Positions 12,301-24,303 of a stretch of DNA of 64,000 nt are shown here, one piece after another. The stretch covers positions 4,139,966 through 4,203,965 of the forward strand of contig OY987252.1 of NCBI GenBank assembly GCA_963920765.1, in the 5' to 3' direction. The notes beneath the pieces are model-generated. The model had not been told where the DNA came from and did no database searches. It worked only from the letters and a program-made list of their open reading frames with translations. This DNA comes from Ulota crispa. Taxonomy: Eukaryota; Streptophyta; Bryopsida; Orthotrichales; Orthotrichaceae. Position 1 is the first letter of the stretch, and every line of letters begins with the position of its first letter. A program made the position numbers and the translations under genes.

Positions 12301-14662
12301 ACATGAGCAGGTTCATTCAAAAACACTTCATACTATTTTGGAGAAAACTACAATATCCTTTACATCAGAGTATTGGAATTTCAAGTCCGGTTTACACCTG
12401 AGTAATAATTTTTTTGTTTTAAAAAATAATAGAGAAATAAAGCAGCAAGTACTCAATACACAACCTATTCAATTCTCCATAGTAAACAAACATCTACTCA
12501 CTGTCCTTTTATTAGAAACATAGCTTAGATAACAATAATTGTGCCACTGCATTTATTAGATTTTAAATAAGTGACTAGACCACCATTCAAATAGAAATCC
12601 AATATGGATGTGAAATTCAAAGAAACTTACAATCCAATATGGGAGGTCATGGAAAATAGACTTTCGTTTAACATCATGGAGTTTCACAGGGTCGTCGTTG
12701 CAATTCTGGACTCTACCATCTCTTAGGAATACCTCCCTTGCATGTCCCCATTGCATAACCTCATCTCTTGTTGGCCTCTGGGGAGCCATGTGCCACTCCT
12801 CAAAATTGTTGACTACTCCTTTTGCTTTCCAAAATCAATGATTACCATCCAAATACCTCTTGCCACCTAGATACACCATTTTCCCTAGAAGTTGTGCAAA
12901 CTCGGCACAAGTCTCTGGACCACAAAGGGGGCAGCCCTTGTAACCGTGGACTTGTTGCCTTGATAGAAGCCCATATGCTGGAAAGTCATTGATTGTGCAA
13001 ATCAACATAGTTCTTAACGCAAACCGCCTCTTACCCACTAGCTAGAAAATATTCACCTCCGGAAAACCTCTCCACAACGTCAACAGATCCCAAATTATAG
13101 GACCTAGAAAAACATCAATGTTTTCAACATGAGCGGCTTTTGGTCCAGGAATGAAGAGAACCAATGAAATAAAGAATTTCTTTGTCAGTAGCCAAGGCGA
13201 GAGATTGAATATTTTAATCAGGAAAACCCATGTTGAATGCTTAATAGCATTATTCTTGAAAGGTATAATTCCATCCCTAACAAGTCCAAGTCTTAAATTT
13301 GTCTTCACTTCTATAAAATCTAGATACAACTGATCCACAGTTTTCCACTGCACACAATCTGCAACAGATCTCATCATTCCACCGTTGGATTTGTGACTAT
13401 CATACCATGTCATGTAGTTTGCAACTTCTGGACATTTGAACATTCAAACAATATACTTGATGAAGTCAAAGTATTGAACAACTCTTTGTGGAACTTTATT
13501 TGATCCTGCTAGATAACAACTCTCTTGGCAAATCGGGCACTCAATTAGGTTTTCATGTTCCCCTTCATATAGTATGTGGTTGTGTGGGCAGCAGTGCACT
13601 TGGCGATGCTGCAGTCCCAATTTCATAAGCATACTCTTTACCTCATACGACGTTCTTAGAAAGCAATTTGAACTCGGAAGAAGGTCTCTAGCAATCCATT
13701 TCAACAATCCATCTACAAAAGTTTGCAGATTAGAGTACAAGCTGCATAGGGAATACAAGACAATTGCGCATTGCAATTGATTTTGAGTGCTACCTTCATA
13801 CACCTTTTTTGTGGATTCTTGTACCAAATACTCCAAATTTGCTTCATTGCAGTTTTGGTCTTCCTCCGCGTTTCTGAAGTCAAACTCAACATGATTGTCA
13901 TCGTCCAGAACCTCTTTGTGAATGTTATCCACCTTACCAAAGGCGTCTCTGGCCATCTTGTCTACATCCACAGGGTTTTGAGGCGGCCATCTCAATTCTG
14001 CATTGGAATCATGTCTATCATTCTCATGATACAGCTCTCTTTCTCTATGCACCTGTCTTGCAGGACCCCTAACATTTTGGCCATCGACAGTCTAATGCAA
14101 TGCAACTCATATACCATTAGAAATGAACTCAAGGTCTCCTAGCAAATTGGAAGTAAATATTTTCATAATAAATTAATTCTGGACAAACACATCCATATAT
14201 GCAATGCTGTGAAAATCTATGGGAGGCTGATATATAAATTCAGACTATGCAACACACTATGTATAGAAAGTTCAAGTACAATTAAAAAGAGCAACGTAGA
14301 TATATAACAACATTATAGGTGAAAATTCATGTTCTTGTAAGGTATATGTATTTTATTGTTATGTAGAAGTAGCAACTTACCATAACAAGATAAATCAAAA
14401 ATCAATTACATCCATGCCTAATGTGATGTCTGGCAACAATGTCCACTTTCTTCAATAATGCGTCACTGCATTGTTTGCACGCACAAGGATAATCAGCTAA
14501 CTTCAGCTTATTGGCAATTGATCTCTCTATATGATAAGCAAAGCACTGTTAGCAACGCTGCATGGTGCTAGTCTTAAGAATTGGGCGGATATCTCCATTG
14601 TCGTTGAAGTAATAGCACACTTCTCCTTCACTATCAAAAGTATAGAATTCAATATACTCCAA
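9361..14662 (-). pseudogene. TNP2-type CACTA transposase, decayed
   Basis: Transposase of an En/Spm-like element. Minus-strand order: a transposase-associated domain (about 14600-14410; YPCACKQCSDALLK, then HHIRHG) with a GT donor at 14409; a second exon from about 14090 with LGLQHRQVHCCPHNHILY and ECPICQESCYL; MFKCPEVANYMTWYDSH; LVRDGIIPF (family LxSDGFxPF); IPGPKAAHVENIDVFLGP; INDFPAYGLLS; KRKSIFHDLPYW with donor GTAAGT at 12630; an intron of 1,204 bp; an exon from 11426 with RHGLDPMHCKKN; the DUF4218 region ending LLGPIHTRWMYPYKRY and EGSIACGYQTEEAL; a donor GTGAGT at 10530; then a DUF4216 region (about 10250-9480; EYIGQILEIVELNYG, DQVFFLD). In-frame stops include TGA 13444-13446, TAG 13042-13044, TGA 12835-12837 and two TGA near 10190 and 10090. 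A frameshift lies near 9900 and another near 9710. The family is certain and the copy is non-functional. Confidence 0.93.
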
Positions 14663-17600
14663 GGTAGGCCTGCAATTGAAATGCACATTTGAATTTTTAG
14701 CAACGTATATTCAAAAAACTATAACGCATATTAGTACTCTTCAAAAAAAGTGGACGGTCCAACATGTTGGGCTAGGAGAAAAGCTAGGCATGATAGATCC
14801 CTATTTTTTAGAAGTGGAACAATCTGCCAGCATAATAAATTTTGAGATTTTGAGTTTTCATTAAGTATTACTGTCCTTGAAGCTCGTTGTATTTCAATGT
14901 TGCCTTCCACTCCTATTTGGGATTAAAGGAAAGGAGCACTTCTCCGGTACAGTGACTTATTTAAAGAGATTAGTTTTATTAAACAAAAATGTATTTCCAC
15001 ATTGGTGAGACACTTACCAAGCAACATGACACTAGGCTTCATATGTAACCTTGTATCTCTTTGTAAATACTACTACTACTAAGAGGACATCTCACTCCCT
15101 TGTATCACTATACCACGTGTCATTAAAATATTTATGTTTGAGAGGACCAATTTAGATTAAAGGGGACAACTGAAAGTCGTTATAATTACAAGCTCCATAG
15201 TCTTCAATACCATTACATAAAGCACATGTCAGTTTCCCATAACCACTGGCAAACATAGTAGTGCTTTACACCTTAGCGCAGCCATAGCTACAAACATGAA
15301 TATTTTACACACACTGCACTCATGTACAGACGTTTGATCTTGATATTACATGATTTTTCACTATAAACAAAGGAGAAGGCAGTTGGAGTCATAAAATACA
15401 TTAATCAATATTTTAAGTTAGGAGCATCTTCTTTCTGGAGTTTTATTACGTCAAACAAGAATTGGTACCACCACTGCTTGATAACAATTTTTGCTTAAAT
15501 ATTGTTACTTAATTTTCTGTATATATTGATGTTCCTATACTCTGACAATAGTAACAAATAGTTAATGTTAATTGACAATTACTGGGAATCGAGTTCATTG
15601 GCATGAGTACTAAAATTCCGCAACAACATCATATGATTATGGCATTACCTAAATCTATAGGCTGCTGAACATCATTAATTTAAAAAAGAAAGCTCAGATA
15701 GTAGACATTATTATTAGAAGCAGAATATCAATAACATGGAAGTGAAAAGATGAGGAAGGACCGTTCAGTATGAAACCCTAATTGTTGTTCCTCATATTTT
15801 CCAACCAACCTCTAGTAATGTTCATACAATGTTTGAATAGTATTATAGGAAAATATGTGTCACAGCTGTGTTGAGAAGATTTTTATGATAAAGCTCACAA
15901 CTTCCACATCAATGTTTAATGAGGTCATGTGACAAACCAAATTGGGCATTGCTTACACAGAGAGAAGTACTTAATGATCCTAAAAAACAGTCAGGTTTGG
16001 TTTGACTACTTCATTCTTAAATGCTAACTATTTCCATCAAAGAATTACCACATGTTAGGTGATGTGAGCACAAACACTTTTGAAAGATGAATTTCATTTA
16101 GGTAAGTGCAATTACAGTGTTACATGTTTGATGAAAAAACCATTGGAATTGGTATGTCCGGTGATTGTTTAAAGATCCATGCAAATAGAATCAGTAAAGG
16201 TACTTCACATAAACAATAATGAAGTCTAATTAGAGAAGGGTAGGACAGCTATTTGGAGAACTATATGAGGGATGATGGTTCTAGAGAATTTTTGAATAAC
16301 CAGCAGTTCCATAACTTTTTTATATCTCAAATTCAAGAGCGTTAAGGTTTTTAGGTAAAGAATTATATGATGAACTCTTATAATAGGACATTAATGACAA
16401 CATATCTTCAAGGAATTCTCAATAGCCTGCATTGGATAGCTTATAATATTTTTGGAAAAGCTCACCATACTCTGTCTAAAGTATAATTAGGGACATTGTC
16501 TTTGCATGAGTAAGAAATACCGTTTTACAAAAGCATAGTTCTTGATTGTTTACAGCTGTTACAAAGTAATTTACTGAAATAAATTAAGTAGTTGGATAAA
16601 AATACTGACTAATGTGGTTGAGGGAAAAAACAAGATGTACTTATTGGGCCAGTGTAGAGAAACGTTAGTCTCTTGGAGCTTTGCACCTCTTTCTACATCC
16701 CCTTGGAAATGGAAATGTTTCACCTGCAAAGAAGTGCATTCTCTGGAACTTAGACAATTTTTGCTCAACTTCCATGAAGGTAGTCTCCCCAATTTCTTAA
16801 ATTCCTAAATTCTCATCATAAGCACGCTGAAAGAACTCTCTGCCCATACCAAAATGAAATGTTTAGTACAAGCACTTTGAAAATTCAAATTGCAGTTTGT
16901 TGTTGCGTTTCTGAAAGTGCCCTTTCCAACTAACAACAATAGAAAATGCCGTCTAATCACAATACAAAATTACTGTCATAAAACAAAGCACTCAAATTTC
17001 TATTGAAATTAGGTAAGTGCATATCCACTCTTAGAAGTGAGCTACATACTACTATGACAAACTAAGTTCTACAAAGAAGTAGAGCTACACATTTTTTGGC
17101 AACGGCGCTAGATGTCCACTATGTGAATGTTAGAAGAATAAAGTGCAGTACTTATGATTTGATTTTTCAAATAGCATAGTTATGTATGCACTAGTAAAGA
17201 CAATGTGAAGCATGACTTCATAAAATCAAAGAAGATGTTGTTACGTTCAATGAGTTTCTTGAACCACATTGTTTTCTAGTGACATTCACGTTCTATTGAT
17301 AGTGTACTATTTAAATTCCCTAAAGGCCTAAAATGAAAGTTTGTTGTTATCAATGGTAGAATAAGGTCACATTCTTCTTGTTCCCAACACAGTCTTTGAT
17401 GTGGTATATTGCAAATAGGTTTTGCACCTAGTTGCCATTTTTGTAAACCCAACAAACCATGTGTTTGTTAAAAGTATTTGTGAATTCAAGTGTACAAGCA
17501 AATTTGCAATTTCAATCCAAAGTTCTAGCTACTGACGTGATTGAATTGATGTGGCTGATGTATTACCGTAATTGGTGTACTCCGATTGCATGCCAAATCG

Positions 17601-19980
17601 CTTTGCATACGCCGATTTTGCAATTAGGATCTTTGTACCTCTTCAAGATGAATTTTCAAAGCGTGAGATCATCTTGCACTGGACTAAGGAAATGAGTCGC
17701 TCTCCATAGCACCCTGACGTTTGCAAAGATAGAAATAATTACTTTGGAAGTCATCAACTCTTGTAAAGGCATTACTTTGGAAAATTTAGGCATATGAACT
17801 ACCACCACATCTTGGATATTTTCCAATTCAGTGAAATTGTATGAAGGTCCTTACCTTGACGTAGTACACTACTGCCAAAGAATTATAAGTGGAAATGTTG
17901 TTGTCTTTGTATATGTTAATTGATGTGCAAGTGCATCCCCAAATTAGGCAAAAAGTGACTATCCACTTGCTGTGTGCGATCAGAGCACTTCCAATTCAAT
18001 TGGTCCAAATAAGGCATGCACCAATCTAAAAATGATTGGTGATGTTCCCAATGTCCTCGGTGGTCCCTATCTATGAATAGACCTCTTTCTAATGTCATGC
18101 TGTACTAACACGTGCGCAGCAAAGTAGTTAGAAAATTGCAAAAAGTGCGTGTCCTCCATGCTGCTACGATCAGTGTTGGCAGCTACAAAACGCGTTTGCA
18201 TTTTGTGTCACAAAAACTAGTCGAGAATGCTTGTATTCTTCTTGGGGCTGGTGTCTTATGAAACCCTGATTCTAGTTTTGGATGATATTCATCCGTAATG
18301 GACGTGGTAGGCAAGAGGGTTAGCTGCCTAAGTATGGAGGTCATGCGATATTCCAAAATGCCATCACCACAACTGTCACAACGATGCTAACTGTTTTCTC
18401 TACTTGGTTACACTAAAGGTAAAGTTCACAATTGTCTCTCAATGTATGTTTGACAAACCCAATGGCATATGAACTACTTTCACCAAGTTCTTCTGTGTAA
18501 AAGGATTATTTGGAAGTCATCTACAAAATTTGGGTAACCTTGTAAGAGTAACATACATGTAGGGGAATTGTTCTGCAGACACGAAACTACTCCATGCCGT
18601 TTAGGAATTAAATATGGAGACAAATTGATGAGGCGTATGAAATATAGAGGGGGAAAGTTAAAATGTTAACCTACTTGTGGAAATGCTGGCTGAATCTGCG
18701 CTTTGAAATTTCCTACATCATGTTCTACTAAGTTTCAAAAGTACGATATTGTTGGAAAAAATGCTTGAAGCTATGGTGCACGGATGCTTTGGAGGAAAGA
18801 CATACCTTTTTTTGTAAGCATGTACACTTTGTATTTGTACACCTTTAGGAAGATATATATTGGGTAATAGAAGCATACTTCACATGAACGCGCCCAATGA
18901 ACCCTAAGAAAGCAGTATCACCATGAGGTTAGTTCACAGCATTTGTGTCCATATGGAATTTCATGTGAATGGATGAAGGTATAATTGCCGTGACAATGTG
19001 GTATGTTTTGCATATGCATTGACATGGATGGCTAAGGCCTATTACCATATTTGATTTTATGTCTCTGTACTGCAACGTCCACCTCGTGAAAAGTATCAAT
19101 TTAAACATGTTGGTTCTTGTCAGAGGATCTGCTCACTGACTATACATGATTGTACTGCTTAGGGGAACTGCAATTTTTTATGTGCTGGAAGTCTGGGAAG
19201 CAAAAGCCTGAAATTCTAAACCTGCTCGTCAATTCTGTGGACTTGGAAAAGGAGGTAAAGATCAACTTTTTCCAAATGAGGGTCTGCTTGTAGTTTTACT
19301 TTTCTCAAGAGATTTTGTATAATATACCACTAATGCATACTAGTAACATGTATAGTCATAGGATATTTTTTTGTATTTACGGTAATAACCAATACTAGCC
19401 ACTATATGTTTGTGTACATTTTTATGGTTGATAATGTTGTTGAATAGCAAAGGGCATTCTCTAGATGAAATACTTTAATTTGCCCTATATTCTCATTAAT
19501 ATGTGATACAAATTTGGATTAGAGATAATGAACATGCGCGTAGTGTTAGAGGTTGCTTGGAGGTAATAGAAAGCAATATTGTGGTCATAGTAATGCCACA
19601 ATGTAAACATATAACACCTCGTTGTAATGAGTACCATGTTTGTTAAATTTATTTGTTTTTAGATCCCCTCCTTTGCAAATGCCGTTGGTTTTTTTTTATT
19701 ATTAGCAGATTAGTAGCGCATAGCTTTTTTTGAAAAATATGAAGAACAAGTACTGGGAATGTACTGTATGCTTTGTGGTGCCTAAGCGGCATATTCTCAT
19801 TTTAAACCTAAATGCATCATTGTATAGCTTTTCTAAAGTGGTGTTAATGAAATTCTAGAACAAAAAATGTGCAGATTTGATTTAGAATTTTACGCAATTG
19901 CATTGATCATTGTATTTTCAGTCAACTATATTATGATCTTGTTAGTCTTAGGGATTCTCATCTTTTTCCTAAACTATTGC
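14663..19980. other. Region between the divergent transposon genes
   Basis: About 5.3 kb separating the 5' ends of the TNP2 remnant (minus) and the second gene (plus). It should contain both promoters and perhaps leader exons, but I see no TATA box or exon I would defend. Frames at 16614-16808, 17459-17695 and 17916-18098 lack recognisable motifs. It could also contain older nested elements. Confidence 0.4.
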
Positions 19981-19997
19981 TTGTAAGGAATCAAAAA

Positions 19998-22900
19998 ATG
20001 GCCACTCATTTGAAGGACTCAAACCTCCCAGAGGCATGGAATGCTTCAAGGAACTTGTCATTGACCACATCAAAAGTAAAGGGAGATGTTATGATATCAC
20101 CACTTCCAGTGCTATTAAACCCTGAAAAAGTTTTGGACAAGACTCCTAAAAAGGGGAGGGGGCAACCGAAGTCAAAATCAAAGTCATCATTTCCAAGCAC
20201 AAGCAAGCAAACAACATAGTCTTTGCAAATATCTTATGCAGATGTTGTACTTGGACGTCTAGAGAAGGCGGTACCAAATGTAGACAACTTTTGGAAAAAG
20301 AGGGAAGAAGACGCAATGGAGTGTGGAAGGCATGTTAGATCAGTCCTTGCTCCTCCCATGAAAGACTCTATCTCAGGTGCTGTACCTGAGCTTCCATGTG
20401 ATCATGGTAAAGATGAGCACGCCCCACCAAGAAACACAGATCCAAAGACATTGTGCCAAGCAGAATCCTTTGTAAATCAACTAAGGATAGGTGAGACAAA
20501 ACACTTCAAATTCAAATGTTCAAATGCAATGCATGCTTGTTTAAGACATGTATAATTTTTTTTTGACGAATCTGAAAAATTAGGTATGTGCCTGTCTCTC
20601 AACTAATGATGTGAGAATTGCTGCTGAAGTGAAACAAAGAAAGAATCCTTCAACTGCATCTCATACATTGCGTGCAGTATGATGTAAAATTAACAATTGG
20701 AGCTTGAAGAGTAAATGAATTCAAAGATTCTTAAAAGAGGATGTTTTGAAAACCATGTCTTGGAGTTTTTAACGGCTGTTATTTCAGTAGTTTCCATCAC
20801 TGCATGTTGGAACAGAAATATGCATTTAATTGAGTTCATTTTCTAATTATTTCACTGTGTACTATATGAGTAATTATTAGTCTTGAAGGTCTCCATTGTT
20901 ATTGCCTCAATATTCAAATCATATTGTACGTATTTCCATATAAATGCTTTTATTGTGCAAAGAATGATGAAGATGCCTTAGCATCGCTAGAAGAGTCTCA
21001 AGAATTGCAACTTGACGTCATTCCAATATGGCCTTTGTGCCGGTCAGGCAAAGATCCTGTGAACAAATATTTGTTGATGTGGCAAGAACAGCTAAACAAA
21101 ACGACAACTACGAAAGGGATGTCCTCATTGTTGAAGATTACATTCATCTACAGCATGCAAGGGGAGTGTTGTCCACGTTGAAACTGAAAAGACATTCGCA
21201 ATCAACCACAAAGGTAATAAAAACACGGTATTTGCTAATTTGAGAAAAAGTCCTTTCCAAATTATGTTTTGGGGATACCGAATTCTGCAATCATGGGAAT
21301 ATTTTTGAAATTTAAAGTGAGTATGTTCAAATTCTAATAAGATTTTTCATCACTGATATAATGTCTTGAAGAGATCATCATAAAATTCACTCTAAATCAC
21401 CATAATAAATCTATGACAATAATAAATTCAAATGTCTCAAAATTGGGTTTTTTTCCCAATGTGTCAAATATCTCGTTCAAAGTGTGTAAGTATTGTTAGC
21501 TAACCTTTGAATTCAACAATATTTTGTCTATGCTCAATAGTAGTGGAGGAGTATGAAATCTGACTGAGACATTTCACAGAAGTTGATGGAGTCATGTGTA
21601 TAATGCCATACTCGTAAATAGATTTTGTAATATCCCACTACTTCCAAGTAGACATGCCTTTGTTATTTATCTATGGTGGGAAGGACATTATGTAGTGTTG
21701 CTGCTCCATTGTACATGGCTCAAAGAAATAAAATTGTTATAAATTTTTTAGGGAGGCAATTATCTGGGGAGTCAATCATCGGCCGATGCTCGTAACTTGC
21801 ATGCAACCCAGCATTTTTAGTCTCGTTACAGGAGGGTCAGCCCTAAAAAGAAGAAGAGGGTTGATAGTCTTGTGCCACAATATTCTGGCTTGTGTCGGAG
21901 GCGGTCATGTAGCCCACCAAATAGGCAAGAGCGTTGGTCTCAATGGAGTTCAGAAAGACACATATCATATGATCACGGAAAGAAACATGCATATGAATGT
22001 GATGATGGTAAGCTTATTCAATCTTTGAAGTATGCAAGGAATTGTTAAATAAAGTATGGGATAGGGGATGTGCCATCAATAGTTATGCACCTGTTAATCA
22101 AAATTTACTATGACTAAAAGCATTGTGTATGTTGTTATTTGAAATAAAATTGTAGAAATGCTTTATTTGTGCTGTTGTCACTAGTGATTGTAGAGAAAGA
22201 AATTAGTCATATTGAGTGCTATCAATGACTAGTTTTTTCTAAGTTTTTGATGTATTTAATAAACACTTTACATGCAGAGGAATGGTTGTACAAGGAATTA
22301 TCCAAAAGAGACAAACCTCGTCATGGAAGTTTGAATGCCACATCTCCTCTTAGATTTTGGGAGGACAGATTACTGGAATTAGCAAGTTGTGGGAGGTCAC
22401 TGTCACCAAGAGGTCCATGGTGTATGAGGTCACCTTCACAAGGCCAAAAAAGGTCTCCATCACCACGTGGTTGGAGAGGGCGGTACAAGAGCAGGAGTTG
22501 CACGTATTCCAAGTCACCGTCAAGAACTCCTGCATTGTTTCGTCACACAAGCAAGACTAATAAAAGGGCTAGCGTGTACGTCAAGGACAAGGAAAGGATG
22601 CGGGAGGCCTAGGCCATTGAAAGGAGACATTGCCAAAAAGATGAACGCGCTCGTGAAGACGAGGTAGCAAAACGGGAGATGTCTAGGAGGAAGTCTTGCA
22701 CTTTGACGATGGATCATAACAGAATTCTATATGGAGGAGCTAAGAAAGCATGGTTAGCTGAAATAACTAAATTGGCAACATGACTTGACCCCTCATGCAC
22801 CAATATTAGGAAACAAACTTACAAAGATGTGCAGACTTTCAAGGATTGGTTAGACGACAGTTTTGACTATGTTGGAAGACTAAGTGAAGATCATCTTAGA

Positions 22901-24303
22901 GGTTTAATGGGCAAGGCAATGACAAAGAAAAGATCTGCATTAATAAAACACATCAAAAGCCATGGACAGCAACCTTTGTATATTGATAACAAGGTGTGGG
23001 GTCGTCTGCAAAAGTTAGCATACAGTAAGAGAACTGAGGAGAAGTCTGCGCAAGGACTATACGCCAATGCATGTTGGAGAAATGTTAGTAGAGCTGGACC
23101 GAATGGCATTCATGGTGTGAGAGAGAACCTCCGTGCAGCCTTTGGCAGATCACCAGATCTTGATGAAAGAGAGGAGGAAATGCAACAAGACAAGGGTTAC
23201 GGAGGATCTAAGCAGAGGAAATTGGACTTTGATTCAAAGAGGAATAGCATTGGTGAACTCCTGTTGTTCGAGGATGACTCGCCTTTCAATTCAAGTGGGA
23301 ACGACTCAAAAGGATTATACTTTGAGAGTATTTTCATTGGGCAGTATAAGCGGAGTAACAAGGGAGTCATCAAATATGATGTCCATGTGGATTTTTTCTT
23401 GTATACTCTGAGATCTTATTCAGTTGCGGTAGTCATTATTGCTCTAAAGGGTTTCACATTAGTGAGTACTGAGTAGAACTATACACGTCAAATGTGGGAA
23501 GAAAGAAGCAACTTTTACGAAGTTGCCATGCATATGTATATTATAGATAGTATTATTTGTTGTCATTTTAGGATGTATGTGGAGGGTTTTTTATTAAGAT
23601 GCTTATGTGGGGAAGTGGTTTCTGTCACCTCTTATTATAGGTTGATTTTTAGTAATTAATGTGTGTAGTACAGTACTTTAATTTGGCTTCTAAAAAACAA
23701 CTTCAAAGGTTCAAAGGTATTTGAAAGTATTAACTCTATCCAAAATGTCTATCTATTCATAATGGGTTATGAAAGTGCTGAAGAAGAAAGTAAGTGACAA
23801 TGAAATGTGTAGTATAATTCTCTATTAGTAGTAGAGAGTGAGATTTAATACAGGTAATATGCTACTTTTTTCATATGCGTTACCACTACAGTAATGTGGT
23901 TATAATGTGAGGAACTTTGTAGTATAGTTTATGAGAATGCAACAGCTATGAAGACACCCATCTAGGTGCATTCTATACAACGCGTGATAAAAGAGGAGCA
24001 AATACAAGTAATGATATTAATGTCCTCTAGACAGAACAATATCTTTGAATGTGAAGATTCTCTTGAAGACTAAATGGATTTGTCATGTATAGATTAGGAA
24101 CAGTAGAATAGGGAAGCAGTACAAAGCGGAAAAGAGGGCGGCAGCTGGCCATAGCAGCAGTGTCTCGCAAGAATGTGATGATAGTAGCAAATGTGATGAC
24201 GTTTTGAAAGAGGAGTATATTACAAGGCTGGAAGCATAGATTAAGATGCTAAAATCCGAAAATAGTCAAGGGAGTAAATCAATTATGGTAATGCAGTAGC
24301 AAT
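19998..24303 (+). pseudogene. Second CACTA gene: RS-rich, TNP1-like, decayed
   Basis: Interrupted coding sequence divergent from TNP2. Its first exon (MATHLKDSN..., from 19998) holds a basic patch KKGRGQPKSKSKS and then YADVVLGRLEKAVPN. Frames near 20950-21220 (EDALASLEESQEL, then DVLIVEDYIHLQHARG) are offset by a frameshift near 21030. An exon near 21757-22011 has SPKKKKRVDS, a nuclear-localisation-like motif, before a GTAAGC donor. The longest exon (about 22278-23476) holds an Arg-Ser region (SPSPRGWRGRYKSRS), then a charged stretch, then LYGGAKKAWLAEITK and VWGRLQKLAYSK...ANACWRN...FGRSPDLDE, resembling the accessory En/Spm protein with the pattern 'W..L.......R....G'. A last segment near 24120-24300 (VLKEEYITRLEA) fits a coiled-coil tail. 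In-frame stops: TAG 20217, TAG 21818, TAG 22610, TGA 22781, TAG 24237. TNP1-like identity is inferred from position and weak similarity; coding origin is well supported. Confidence 0.6.
21225..21475. mobile_element. Probable degenerate MITE inside the second CACTA gene
   Basis: The left edge GGTATTTGCTAATTTGAGAAAAA and the right edge TTTTTTTCCCAATGTGTCAAATATC are inverted relatives of the ATTAAATTGGGAAAAA ends seen elsewhere in the window. The interior is non-coding and falls between exons of the plus-strand gene. The ends are quite diverged. Confidence 0.4.

Noticed and set aside
22321..22560. Small antisense and offset frames opposite the RS-rich exon
   Set aside because: They mirror the repetitive Ser-Arg codons of the plus-strand exon and have no features of their own.
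9361..24303. In-frame stops as programmed recoding or RNA editing
   Set aside because: The copies also carry frameshifts and insertions, so ordinary decay explains them. U-to-C editing is an organellar process and these genes have spliceosomal introns.
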